The notes under the pieces were generated by a model. It had not been told where the DNA came from and made no database searches. It saw nothing but the letters and a program-made list of their open reading frames with translations. A stretch of 64,000 bases of DNA. Origin: Streptomyces cinnamoneus. Its GTDB lineage: Bacteria > Actinomycetota > Actinomycetes > Streptomycetales > Streptomycetaceae. Within the stretch, counting starts at the first letter, position 1. Every line of letters starts with the position of its first letter. A program made the position numbers and the translations under genes. Shown piece after piece: positions 42,751-51,556 of this stretch. The DNA lies in the NCBI RefSeq assembly GCF_014650495.1, contig NZ_BMVB01000021.1, positions 1-64,000 of the forward strand, in the 5' to 3' direction.

Positions 42751-44070
42751 ATGTCGACGCCCCCGTCCAACCCGGCGTCCGCCACGCGCGGGCGCATATC
42801 GCGCATCCCCAACGTCCCCTTCTGGGCCCAGATTCTGCTCGGCCTCGTGCTGGGCGCCCTGCTCGGCTGGGCCGCCAAGAGCGGTGACATCGGCTGGCTG
42901 CAGACCGCCCTCGACAAGACCGGCAGCATCTTCGTCCAGCTGCTGATGGTCGTGGTCGCGCCGCTGGTGTTCTTCGCCATCCTGGTGTCGATCACCAACC
43001 TGCGGAACGTCTCCAACGCCGCCCGGCTGGCCACCCGCACCCTGCTCTGGTTCATGGTCACCTCGCTGATCGCGGTCGTCATCGGCCTCGCCATCGGCCT
43101 GCTGACCGACCCGGGCGCCGGCACCGGCCTCACCGCCGCCGACGGCGGCGACCCCAAGAAGAAGGGGTCGTGGCTGGACTTCCTCACCGGAATCGTCCCG
43201 ACCGACGTCATCACGCCGTTCACCGAGCTGAACGTGCTGCAGATCGTCTTCATGGCCGCCGTCGCCGGTGTCGCCGTCCTGCAGGTCGGCGAGAAGGCCC
43301 AGCCCCTGCTCACCCTCAGCGAGTCCGTGCTGGAGCTGCTGCAGAAGGTGCTGTGGTGGGTCATCCGCCTGGCCCCGCTGGGCAGCCTCGGCCTGGTCGG
43401 CACGGCCGCCTACAAGTACGGCTGGAACCTGGTCAGCAAGTACGCGACCTTCACCGCCGACATCTACGTCGGCTGCGCCATCGTGCTGTTCGGCGTCTAC
43501 CCGCTGCTGCTGGCCACCGTCGCCAAGGTCAACCCGCTGCGCTTCTTCAAGGGTGCCTGGCCCGCGATCCAGCTGGCCTTCGTCTCCCGCTCCTCCGTCG
43601 GCACGATGCCGCTGACGCAGAAGGTCACCGAGCGCCTCGGCGTGCCCAAGGACTACGCGTCCTTCGCGGTGCCGTTCGGCTCGACGACCAAGATGGACGG
43701 CTGCGCCTCGATCTACCCGGCCATCGCCGCGATCTTCGTGGCCCAGGTCTTCGACGTGCCGCTGGAGGTCAAGGACTACGTCCTGATCGCCTTCGTCTCG
43801 GTCATCGGCTCCGCCGCCACCGCCGGCCTCACCGGCGCGACGGTCATGCTGACCCTGACCCTGTCGACGCTCGGCCTGCCGATGGCGGGCGTGGGTCTGC
43901 TGCTGGCCATCGACCCGATCGTGGACATGATGCGCACCGCGACGAACGTGGCCGGCCAGTCGGTCGTCCCGATCCTGGTGGCCTCCCGCGAGGGGATCCT
44001 CGACCGCGCGGCCTACGAGACCGCGGACGGCTCGCACCTGGAGCCGCAGCCGCAGCCCGCGGCGGCCTGA
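42751..44070 (+). CDS. Dicarboxylate/amino acid:cation symporter (GltP/DctA family)
   Basis: A ~440-residue glutamate/C4-dicarboxylate transporter. Features are multiple membrane helices, the Ser-rich re-entrant loop AFVSRSSVGTMPL (one Ser fewer than usual), FAVPFGSTTKMDGCA, LTGATVMLTLTLSTLGLP and the cation-site NVAGQSVVPIL/MMRTATNVAGQ. ATG 42751 is preferred over GTG 42742; no clear ribosome site is present and a -10-like GTTAAC lies 10 bases before, so the message may be leaderless. The substrate among glutamate, aspartate and succinate is open. Confidence 0.9.
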   Translation: MSTPPSNPASATRGRISRIPNVPFWAQILLGLVLGALLGWAAKSGDIGWLQTALDKTGSIFVQLLMVVVAPLVFFAILVSITNLRNVSNAARLATRTLLWFMVTSLIAVVIGLAIGLLTDPGAGTGLTAADGGDPKKKGSWLDFLTGIVPTDVITPFTELNVLQIVFMAAVAGVAVLQVGEKAQPLLTLSESVLELLQKVLWWVIRLAPLGSLGLVGTAAYKYGWNLVSKYATFTADIYVGCAIVLFGVYPLLLATVAKVNPLRFFKGAWPAIQLAFVSRSSVGTMPLTQKVTERLGVPKDYASFAVPFGSTTKMDGCASIYPAIAAIFVAQVFDVPLEVKDYVLIAFVSVIGSAATAGLTGATVMLTLTLSTLGLPMAGVGLLLAIDPIVDMMRTATNVAGQSVVPILVASREGILDRAAYETADGSHLEPQPQPAAA

Positions 44071-44132
44071 CGGCCGGATCGCCACCCCCGGCGGCTTGAT
44101 CGCCACCCTTGACGCCCCTGCTCCCCGTGATA

Positions 44133-44146
44133 TTACCTGCCGGTAA
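44133..44146. promoter_or_regulatory. Candidate TetR operator before the TetR gene
   Basis: TTACCTGCCGGTAA is a 14-base dyad (TTACC/GGTAA arms) 26 bases upstream of the TetR start at 44173. A closely similar box (TGACCGGCCGGTAA, 12 of 14 identical) lies before the lipase gene at 48126. Confidence 0.65.
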
Positions 44147-44172
44147 CGTGACGGGGAGGAGGGGCTTTTGTC

Positions 44173-44868
44173 ATGAATGTCGTGAGTTCTGTGGAATCGG
44201 TACGGCCCACGAGCAAGCGCAGGGCCGGCGGCAAGGTCAAGCGGATGCCCCGCGAGGTGCGGGAGCGTCAGATGCTCGACGCCGCCGTGGAGGTGTTCGC
44301 CCGGCGCGGGTACAACGCGGCGTCCATGGACGAGATCGCGGAGCTGGCCGGGGCGTCCAAGCCGCTGGTCTACCTCTACCTGCATTCGAAGGAAGACCTC
44401 TTCAGCGCGTGCATCCGGCGTGAGGCCGACGCGCTGACGGCCGCCCTGCGGGCGGTGATCGTGCCGGGCGTCCCCGCGGACCGGCGGCTGTGGAACGGGC
44501 TGCTCGCCTTCTTCGCGCACACGGCCGAGCACCCCGCCGGCTGGGCGGTCCTCAGCTGCCAGGCCCGCACGCACGGGGAGCCGTTCGCGCTCGTGGTCGC
44601 GGAGCTGCGGCAGGAGATCGCCGGTCTCGTCACCCGGCTGATCGAGGAGACAGCCGAGGCCGCAGGCTGCGCCGTGCCGCCGACGGAGGCCGCCGGACTG
44701 GCCCACGCCCTGGTCGGTGCGGCCGAGTCGCTCGCGGGCTGGGCCAACGCCGGCGCGGACGCCGGCCGTTCCGAGAGCGAGACCGCGGCCATGCTGATGA
44801 ACGTGGTGTGGGTGGGGCTGGAGAGCCTCATGAGCGGGCGGCGCTGGACCCAGGCCGCCCGCCCCTGA
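44173..44868 (+). CDS. TetR/AcrR family regulator
   Basis: A 231-residue one-component repressor. The N-terminal HTH reads REVRERQMLDAAVEVFARRG and ASMDEIAELAGASKPLVYLY after a basic tail rich in Arg/Lys. The C-terminal ligand domain is Ala-rich. It is followed, 294 bases later, by FadD-like, lipase and second FadD genes, suggesting control of lipid use. The palindrome at 44133 suggests autoregulation. Confidence 0.9.
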   Translation: MNVVSSVESVRPTSKRRAGGKVKRMPREVRERQMLDAAVEVFARRGYNAASMDEIAELAGASKPLVYLYLHSKEDLFSACIRREADALTAALRAVIVPGVPADRRLWNGLLAFFAHTAEHPAGWAVLSCQARTHGEPFALVVAELRQEIAGLVTRLIEETAEAAGCAVPPTEAAGLAHALVGAAESLAGWANAGADAGRSESETAAMLMNVVWVGLESLMSGRRWTQAARP

Positions 44869-45162
44869 GGCCCTCGGGGGCAGCCCCCCAAAGCCCCCCC
44901 CGACGCGGCCCGGCGGGTCCCGTCGGGCCGGGGGCACCGTGGGCCCGCCGGGCGCGGCAACCGCCCCCGCCTGGCTCCGGCGGCGCGGCCCGCTCGGGCG
45001 CCCGCCGCCGCAGGCGCGGCGGTTGGCCGCCCCGGGGCGGTCCCCCCTGGCCGGTGCTCCGCCCGGGCGCGTTCCCGCCGGGCCCCGCGCGGACCGGGAG
45101 GCCCTCTGGCCGGCCCGGCCGGGCAGGCGTAGCGTGGCGGGCCGGTCCGACGGGAGCCGCCC

Positions 45163-46854
45163 ATGTCCGTACCGCGCAGCGCAGCCCTGCCTCTTCTCGT
45201 CCCGCCCCGCACGACGGTCGTCGACGGCGTCGTGCGCGAGGCGTCCGTGCCGGCGCTGGCGGCGCCCGTCCACGACGGCTCGCTCGGCGACCTGCCCTTC
45301 GTCAACGCCCGCGCCGACCCCGCCGCCGTCGTCCTCGGGCGCAGGCAGCCCGGCGGGCTGTGGCGGGACGTCAGCGCCGCCCGCTTCGCGGCCGAGGTGC
45401 TGGCCGTCGCCAAGGGGCTGATCGCGCAGGGTCTGCGCCCCGGCGACCGGCTCGCCCTGATGTCCCGCACCCGCTGCGCAGGGACGCTCCTGGAGTTCGC
45501 GGCCTGGGCCGCGGGCCTGGTCACCGTGCCCGTCCACCCCGCCTCCTCCGCCGCGGGCGTGCGGTGGGTCCTCGCCGGGTCCCAAGCGACGGCGTGCGTC
45601 GTCGAGACGCCCGCGCACCTGCGGCTGCTCGGCGCCGGGCGCGCCGCGTTGCCCGGCCTCGCGCACGTCTGGCAGATCGACGCGGGGGCGGTCGGCCTGC
45701 TCACGGCCGCCGGCCGCGGCGTGCCGGACGGGGCGGTGACGGCGCGCCGCGCCGCCCGCACCCCGGCCGACATCGCCACCATCGCCTACACCGCGGGCAC
45801 CACCGGCCGGCCCAAGGGCTGCGTCCTCACGCACGCCAACTTCTTCGCCGCCGCCGACAACCTGACCGAGCTGCTGCATCCGGTCTTCGCGCCGGAGGGC
45901 CGGACGCGGGCCGGCACGCTGCTCTTCCTGCCGTACGTGCACATCCTCGCTCGTGTGATCGCCGTGGGGTGCCTGCGGGCGCGCGTGCGGCTGGGGCACG
46001 CGCCGTCGCTGCAGGGCGAGGACCTGGCGGCCGATCTGGCCGGTTTCGGCCCGACGTTCGTGGCGGCCGCCCCGCACGTCCTGGCGAAGGTGCCCGGCAT
46101 CGGCTCCTGCCGGGGCGTCCGGAGGGCGCTCGGGGGCCGGGTCCGGCACGTCATCGGCGCGGGCGCCCCGCTCGGCGGCCGGCTCGCCGCCCGTTGCGCG
46201 GACGCCGGCGTGGAGGTCCTCCAGGGGTACGGGCCGACCGAGACCACCGGTGTCGCGGCCCTCACCCCGCCGCGCGGCCCGCGCGCCGGCACCGTGGGCC
46301 GGCCGCTGCCCGGCACCGCGGTGCGCATCGCGCCGGACGGCGAGGTGCAGGTGCGCGGCGGGCACGTGCTGGCCGGCTACTGGGACGCCGCGCAGCAGGC
46401 CGTGGTGCCCGCCACGACGGGCGGGTGGTGGGCCACCGGCGACCTGGGGTCGCTGGACGAGGACGGCTACCTCACCGTCACCGGCCGGCGCGAGGACCTG
46501 ATCGTCACCGCGGACGGGGCCCGCATCGCGCCGGGAGCGCTGGAGGAGCGGCTGCAACGGCACCCGCTGGTGGGCCGGTGCGTGGTGGTGGGGGAGGGCC
46601 GGCCGTACCCGGTGGCCCTGATCGCGCCGGGTGCCGGCGTGCCCGTCGACGCGTCGCTGCCGCCCCGGCTGCGGGCCGCGGTGGCGGAGGCCAACCGGGC
46701 GGTGCCGCAGGCCGGGGCGGTCCGGCGGTTCGCCGTCCTGCCGGCGGACCTCACCGAGGAGGGCGGCCACCTGACGCCCTCGGGGACGGTGCGGCGGGCA
46801 GCCGTCGCCGCCGACTTCGCGGCGGAGATCGACGCCCTGTACGGGGACGACTGA
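45163..46854 (+). CDS. AMP-forming acyl-CoA ligase-like protein (FadD type, A10 Lys missing)
   Basis: A 563-residue ANL-superfamily protein. The phosphate loop YTAGTTGRPKGCVLTHANF, GYGPTETTG and WWATGDLGSLDEDGYLTVTGRREDLI are present. The C-terminal A10 block, normally LTPTLKVxR with a catalytic Lys, reads LTPSGTVRR, with Thr where Lys is expected. It may lack the adenylation half-reaction or be regulatory. A longer FadD paralogue with the lysine lies at 49.3 kb. The 294-base GC-rich gap before it holds only a dyad near 44907-44929 that may be a terminator. Confidence 0.85.
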   Translation: MSVPRSAALPLLVPPRTTVVDGVVREASVPALAAPVHDGSLGDLPFVNARADPAAVVLGRRQPGGLWRDVSAARFAAEVLAVAKGLIAQGLRPGDRLALMSRTRCAGTLLEFAAWAAGLVTVPVHPASSAAGVRWVLAGSQATACVVETPAHLRLLGAGRAALPGLAHVWQIDAGAVGLLTAAGRGVPDGAVTARRAARTPADIATIAYTAGTTGRPKGCVLTHANFFAAADNLTELLHPVFAPEGRTRAGTLLFLPYVHILARVIAVGCLRARVRLGHAPSLQGEDLAADLAGFGPTFVAAAPHVLAKVPGIGSCRGVRRALGGRVRHVIGAGAPLGGRLAARCADAGVEVLQGYGPTETTGVAALTPPRGPRAGTVGRPLPGTAVRIAPDGEVQVRGGHVLAGYWDAAQQAVVPATTGGWWATGDLGSLDEDGYLTVTGRREDLIVTADGARIAPGALEERLQRHPLVGRCVVVGEGRPYPVALIAPGAGVPVDASLPPRLRAAVAEANRAVPQAGAVRRFAVLPADLTEEGGHLTPSGTVRRAAVAADFAAEIDALYGDD

Positions 46855-46908
46855 GCGCCCCCGGCCCGTGCGCGGGGCCGGGGGCGCCGGGGTGAGCCGG
46901 CTGCCGGA

Positions 46909-48075
46909 CTACCGGCAGTTCCCGGACGCCGGTTCACCGGCGAAGCGGTCCGCCAGCCAGTTCGCCGCGGGGACCGACTCGGTGATCACACCCAGGATGT
47001 GTTCGCCCAGGGACAGCGACTTCCAGTGGACGTTCGCGCCCTTGGCGCACCAGTCGGCGCGCAGCTGCCTGCCGACCGCGTAGGGGATGAGCTCGTCGAT
47101 CACCCCGTGGTAGAGGTACACGGGGTGCCGCGGGGCGTGGGTGCCGAGGGTGGAGGCGCGCAGGGCGCGCTGCCAGTCCGGTGCGTCCAGCGGGTTCCTG
47201 ACCGTCACGTCGGATATGCGCTTGAAGAGGCCCGCGACGGTGTTGATCACCACGCAGTGCTTCTTCATGTAGGCGACATGGGAACGGCCCTTGTCGTTGA
47301 GGTAGGTGTCGAGGCGGAGTTCGGGGTGGGCGGCGTCGTGGCCGGCGGCGGCCATGAGGAGGAAGCCGGCGCCGATGCCGCCGTCGTTGTGGTCCGCGGT
47401 CTTCAGCAGGTCGGCCGGCACGCCGCCGCTGGCGGTGCCCCGCACGTCCAGTTCGGGGGCGTAGGAGTCGTGGAGTTCGGCCGCCCAGCCACTGGCCTGG
47501 CCGCCCTGGGAGTAGCCCATGATGCCGACCGGCGACGCCGGGCCGAGCCCGGCCTGCGGCAGCCGCTGGGCCGCGCGCGCCGCGTCGAGGACGGCGTGGC
47601 CCTCGGCGGGCCCGACGGCGTAGGTGTGGTCGCCGGGGGTGCCCAGGCCCTCGTAGTCGGTGACCGCCACGGCCCAGCCGCGCAGCGTCAGCTGCTGGAT
47701 GAGGTTGGCCTCCAGGGTCGTGCCGTACGGGAAGCCCGCGGAGGGCGCGCAGGCGTCGCCGAGGCCGACGGTGCCGACGGCGTACGTGACCAGGGGACGC
47801 GGGCCCGTCCGGCCGTCCTGGGGGACGATGACGGTGCCGGAGACCACGTTCGGGGTGCCCTCGGCGGTGGTGGAGCGGTAGGTGATGTGCCACGCCTTGG
47901 TGCGGGTGGGCTGACCGGGCAGGGGGTGGAAGGAGGTGGGGGCGGCGGTGACGATGTCGCCGGGGGCGCCGGCCGGCTGCCCGGCGGCACGGGCGGCGGA
48001 CGTGGTGCCGTTCGCCAGGCCGAACGAGACGGCCAGCGCGGCGAGCGCGGCGAAGGCTCTGGTGCGCAGGTGCAT
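46909..48075 (-). CDS. Secreted lipase/esterase (LIP family alpha/beta hydrolase)
   Basis: A 388-residue exported hydrolase. A Sec signal (RTRAFAALAALAVSFGLANG to ARAAG) precedes an alpha/beta-hydrolase with the nucleophile elbow GIMGYSQGGQASGW and a late His in SLGEHILGVITE; the Asp may be in YHGVIDELIPY. The layout matches the secretory lipase (LIP, PF03583) family. ATG 48075 follows GGGAGA; a TTG 12 bases earlier is less likely. The operator-like box at 48126 lies 51 bases upstream. The substrate is probably acylglycerols, by family. Confidence 0.88.
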   Translation of the reverse strand: MHLRTRAFAALAALAVSFGLANGTTSAARAAGQPAGAPGDIVTAAPTSFHPLPGQPTRTKAWHITYRSTTAEGTPNVVSGTVIVPQDGRTGPRPLVTYAVGTVGLGDACAPSAGFPYGTTLEANLIQQLTLRGWAVAVTDYEGLGTPGDHTYAVGPAEGHAVLDAARAAQRLPQAGLGPASPVGIMGYSQGGQASGWAAELHDSYAPELDVRGTASGGVPADLLKTADHNDGGIGAGFLLMAAAGHDAAHPELRLDTYLNDKGRSHVAYMKKHCVVINTVAGLFKRISDVTVRNPLDAPDWQRALRASTLGTHAPRHPVYLYHGVIDELIPYAVGRQLRADWCAKGANVHWKSLSLGEHILGVITESVPAANWLADRFAGEPASGNCR

Positions 48076-48125
48076 GGGCTCTCCCAACTGTCCCGTGGTG
48101 CTCCAGCGGTTCGGGCCGACGCTAA

Positions 48126-48139
48126 TGACCGGCCGGTAA
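48126..48139. promoter_or_regulatory. TetR-like operator in front of the lipase gene
   Basis: TGACCGGCCGGTAA differs at only two positions from TTACCTGCCGGTAA before the TetR gene and has the same GGTAA arm. It lies 51 bases upstream of the lipase start and just after the AraC gene stop on the minus strand. Confidence 0.55.
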
Positions 48140-48159
48140 GCGGGTGCTGACCGGGAAGC

Positions 48160-49200
48160 TCAGCTTCGTTGACCGTGGAGCCGGTACGCCCCCGGAGTCA
48201 TACCCGTCCAGCGGCGGAACGCCCGGTGGAAGGCGGTGTCCTCGGAGAAGCCCAGCCGGGCCGCGAGCTGGGCGATCGGCTCCCGGCCCTCCGCCAGGCC
48301 GGTGATCGCCGCGTCGCGCCGTACCTGGTCCTTGAGCCGCCGGTAGGAGGTCCCTTCCTCCTGCAGCCGCCGCCGCAGCGTGGCCGGGCTGACCGCCAGC
48401 CGCGCCGCCAGCTGGGCCACTTCCGGCAGCCGGGCCGGCCGGCCCTCGCCCAGTGAGCGCAGCAGGGCGTGGCGCACCTGCTCGGCCACCGTCGTGCCGT
48501 ACTCGCGCCGGCTCAGCAGGCCCGCGGGGGCCTGCCGCAGCAGCTCGCCGAGGCCCTCCTCGTCGCGGACGACGGGCGCGGCCAGCCACCGCGCGTCGAA
48601 GCCGGCCGCCGCCGTGGGGGACGGCCTCGCCCCGCACCGCACCGGGCAGCCGAACATCAGCGGGTACTCCGCCGCGTACGGCGGGGCGGGGTGGGCGAAG
48701 CGGGCCCAGCGCAGCGGGATCCGCCGTCCGATCAGCCAGCCCGCCAGCCGGTGCCAGAGCGTCATCATGCACTCGGCGAGGAAGGCGCCCTCGGGGTGGC
48801 CGTGCAGGTCGTTGCGGACGGCGAACACCGCCTCGCCGCCCTGCCGTTCGAGTCCGAGGTCCGGGCCGCCGGGGAAGAGGCCGTAGAAGCGCACCGCCCG
48901 CTCCAGCGCCGCGCCCAGGTCGGGGCAGGCGAGGCACGTGCAGCACATCATGGCGAACGTGCCGGGCCGGCTGGGCGCCGCTCCCAGGCCGAGGAACTCG
49001 TCGCCGGTGGCCCGGTGCAGGCCGCGCACCAGCCGCGCGAACTGCTCGGCCGTCACCTGCGCCGTGTCGTCCCCGAGCAGCAGCGGCGGGATGCCCGCGC
49101 CCTGCAGCAGGGGCACGGTGTCGAGGCCGAGCCGCCGCGCGCCGCCGAGCGCGGCCCGCAGGTGGTGCACGGTGATCCCCGGGCTGCCCATGTCCTGCAC
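48160..49200 (-). CDS. AraC family regulator (OruR/ArgR-type, with N-terminal domain)
   Basis: A 346-residue regulator. The N-terminal ~200 residues resemble the arabinose-binding-like domain of Pseudomonas OruR and related regulators (AQVTAEQFARLVRGLHRATG, GRRIPLRWARFAHPAPPYAA). The C-terminal double HTH has PEVAQLAARLAVSPATLRRR and IAQLAARLGFSEDTAFHRAF ending RRWTGMTPGAYR. It lies upstream of the lipase gene on the same strand and divergent from the second fadD, so both are candidate targets. A GTG at 49200 or ATG 49191 is the start. Confidence 0.88.
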   Translation of the reverse strand: MQDMGSPGITVHHLRAALGGARRLGLDTVPLLQGAGIPPLLLGDDTAQVTAEQFARLVRGLHRATGDEFLGLGAAPSRPGTFAMMCCTCLACPDLGAALERAVRFYGLFPGGPDLGLERQGGEAVFAVRNDLHGHPEGAFLAECMMTLWHRLAGWLIGRRIPLRWARFAHPAPPYAAEYPLMFGCPVRCGARPSPTAAAGFDARWLAAPVVRDEEGLGELLRQAPAGLLSRREYGTTVAEQVRHALLRSLGEGRPARLPEVAQLAARLAVSPATLRRRLQEEGTSYRRLKDQVRRDAAITGLAEGREPIAQLAARLGFSEDTAFHRAFRRWTGMTPGAYRLHGQRS

Positions 49201-49303
49201 GGTAACCCCCGCTGAGCGCCCGGGTCAGCGGTGCTGACGATTCCGGTCATCCCGGTGGGGCGGGCGCGCTTCGTAGCGTCGGGGGAGGCTCACCCGGGGA
49301 GGC

Positions 49304-51103
49304 ATGATGCGGCAACGGCCCGACACCTTGGCCGAGTTCACCGAATGGACCGCTGACCAGTACGGGGCGCTGCCCGCGCTGCGCCACCGCGCGCGGGAAG
49401 GCGACCGGGGCTGGGTGGAGACGGGCTACGACCGGCTGCGCGAGACCGTACGGGCCGCCGGGCGCGGTCTGATCACGCTGGGGGTGCGCCCGGACGACCG
49501 GGTGGCGATCCTCGCGGAGACCCGGCCGGAATGGACGTACGCCCACTTCGCGGTGCTGGCCGCCGGGGCGGTCGTGGTGCCGGTCTACCCGACGGCCGGC
49601 GAGGCCGAACTGGCCTGGGTGCTCGGCGACTCGGGCGCCTCGGTCGTCATCTGCGAGAACGCCGCGCAGGCGGTACGGGTGGAGGCGGTGCGGCCGAAGC
49701 TGCCGGCGCTGCGGCACGTGGTGCTCATCGACGACGACGGCCCCGTCCACGACCCTGGCGCGCTCGTCCTCGGGCGGCTGCCGGCCCAGGTGCCGCTGGA
49801 GGAGCTGCTCGGGCGCGCCGCGGCCCGCCGCCCCGAGGACCTGTGCACCGTCATCTACACCTCGGGCACCACCGGCCTGCCCAAGGGCTGCTGCCTCACG
49901 CACGGCAACATCGTCGCCAACCAGGACGCGACCGCCCACCTCACCGAGGGCGGCCCCGGCGACACCACGTACCTCTACCTGCCGCTCGCCCACGTCCTCG
50001 GCATGCTGATCGAGCTCACCGCGCTGCGCCGCGGCGGCACGCTGTGCTACTTCGGCGGCCGGGTCGAGGACGTCGTCGGCGAGCTGGCCGAGGTCCGGCC
50101 CACCCACCTGCCGTCGGTGCCCCGGCTCTTCGAGAAGGTGCACGCCATGGTCGTCTCCCGTGCCGAGGCGCGGGGGCCGGGCGGCCCGGAGCGGCTGGCC
50201 GCCGCCGTCCGCGCGGGGCTGGCGGTCGCGGAGCTGCGCGCGCGGGGCGAGGAGCCGGCCGGTCCGCTGCGGGCGGCGTGGGAGGAGGCGGAGGCGAGCC
50301 TGTTCGCCCCCGTGCGGGCGGTCTTCGGGGGCCGGCTGCGGTGGGCGCTGACCGGGGCCGCGCCCATCGCGCCGCAGACCCTGGACCTGCTGCGGGCCTG
50401 CGGCGTCGCGGTCTTCGAGGGGTACGGCATGACCGAGTCGTCGGGGGTCATCACCCTCAACCACCGGGGCGCGGTCCGCCACGGGACGGTGGGGCGGGCG
50501 GTGGACGGGTGCGAGGTGCGGATCGCGGAGGACGGGGAGGTGTACGCGCGGGGGCCGGGCGTCTTCGCCGGCTACCACGGCAACCCGGCCGCGACGGCGG
50601 AGGCGCTGGACGCGGACGGCTGGCTGCACACCGGCGACATCGGCACCCTGGACGCGGACGGCTACCTCAGCATCACCGGCCGCAAGAAGGATCTGATCAT
50701 CACGTCGAGCGGCAAGAACCTCGCCCCGGCGCCGGTGGAGTTCGCGCTCCAGCACTCCCGCTGGATCTCCCGGGCCGTCATGATCGGCGACCGGCGCCCG
50801 TACCCGGTGGCGCTGCTCACGCTGGACGCGCAGGAGGTCGCGGCGTGGGCCGCCCGGGAGGGGGTGGAGCCGGGGGAGGCGGGGCTCGCCCGGCACCCGG
50901 CCGTCCGGGAGCTGTGCCGGGAGGCGGTGGAGGCGGCCAACGAGCAGGTGGCCCGGCCGTCCCGCATCCGTGCGTTCACCGTCCTGGAGGAGGACTTCGG
51001 CGTCGGGAACGGGACGCTCACGCCCACGCTCAAAGTCCGGCGGGCGGCGATCAACGAACGTTATGCCGCGGAAATCGATGCGTTGTACGAACGGGAGCGA
51101 TAA
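49304..51103 (+). CDS. Long-chain fatty acid--CoA ligase (FadD type)
   Basis: A 599-residue acyl-CoA synthetase activating fatty acids for beta-oxidation or lipid synthesis. It has the phosphate loop VIYTSGTTGLPKGCCLTHGN, GYGMTESSGVITLN, LHTGDIGTLDADGYLSITGR and an intact A10 block LTPTLKVRR with the catalytic Lys. ATG 49304 or 49307 is the start; GGGGAGG precedes them. It is divergent from the AraC gene and paired functionally with the secreted lipase, which would supply fatty acids. Confidence 0.92.
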   Translation: MMRQRPDTLAEFTEWTADQYGALPALRHRAREGDRGWVETGYDRLRETVRAAGRGLITLGVRPDDRVAILAETRPEWTYAHFAVLAAGAVVVPVYPTAGEAELAWVLGDSGASVVICENAAQAVRVEAVRPKLPALRHVVLIDDDGPVHDPGALVLGRLPAQVPLEELLGRAAARRPEDLCTVIYTSGTTGLPKGCCLTHGNIVANQDATAHLTEGGPGDTTYLYLPLAHVLGMLIELTALRRGGTLCYFGGRVEDVVGELAEVRPTHLPSVPRLFEKVHAMVVSRAEARGPGGPERLAAAVRAGLAVAELRARGEEPAGPLRAAWEEAEASLFAPVRAVFGGRLRWALTGAAPIAPQTLDLLRACGVAVFEGYGMTESSGVITLNHRGAVRHGTVGRAVDGCEVRIAEDGEVYARGPGVFAGYHGNPAATAEALDADGWLHTGDIGTLDADGYLSITGRKKDLIITSSGKNLAPAPVEFALQHSRWISRAVMIGDRRPYPVALLTLDAQEVAAWAAREGVEPGEAGLARHPAVRELCREAVEAANEQVARPSRIRAFTVLEEDFGVGNGTLTPTLKVRRAAINERYAAEIDALYERER

Positions 51104-51289
51104 ATGGTTCGGCAGTGAAACCAGTTTCCCCGTGATCCCGGCCGGAAAAGCCGGAAAGGCGACGTGAGGGCCGGGTGCGGTCCGGAAAAAGGCAGGAGCC
51201 CTGCCTTCCGCCGAAGCGGAAGGCAGGGCTCCTTGGGTACAGCACATCAGCCGCGATCGGCTGGGCGTCGCACCGGAAGGATCCGAGGA

Positions 51290-51493
51290 TCAGACCGGGG
51301 TGACGTTCTCCGCCTGCGGGCCCTTGGGGCCCTGCGTGACGTCGAAGTTGACCTGCTGGTTCTCCTCGAGGGAGCGGAAGCCAGAGGCGTTGATCGCGGA
51401 GTAGTGGACGAAGACGTCGGGGCCCCCGCCGTCCTGGGCAATGAAGCCAAAGCCCTTTTCAGCGTTGAACCACTTCACGGTTCCGGTAGCCAT
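51290..51493 (-). CDS. cspA: Cold-shock protein CspA family
   Basis: A 67-residue single-stranded nucleic-acid-binding OB fold that acts as RNA chaperone. It has TGTVKWFNAEKGFGFI (RNP1) and VFVHYSAI (RNP2), ending GPQAENVTPV. ATG 51493 follows AAGGAGGGCTT, a near-ideal site; an in-frame GTG or ATG at 51511 is not needed. A ~95-base leader with a terminator-like hairpin lies upstream. Confidence 0.95.
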   Translation of the reverse strand: MATGTVKWFNAEKGFGFIAQDGGGPDVFVHYSAINASGFRSLEENQQVNFDVTQGPKGPQAENVTPV

Positions 51494-51556
51494 AAGCCCT
51501 CCTTGGGCCAAAGGGTTGCCCTGCTCCAGAACCTGCGAGAAGTCTGAAAACTACAA

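Noticed and set aside
44869..45162. Small gene between TetR and FadD-like genes
   Set aside because: Very GC-rich, no plausible start with ribosome site, and only a dyad at 44907-44929.
42625..46770. Open frame of about 1380 codons on the minus strand
   Set aside because: It lies antisense to the symporter, TetR and FadD-like genes, is Arg/Gly/Val-rich without any domain, and is explained by the high GC of the sense genes.
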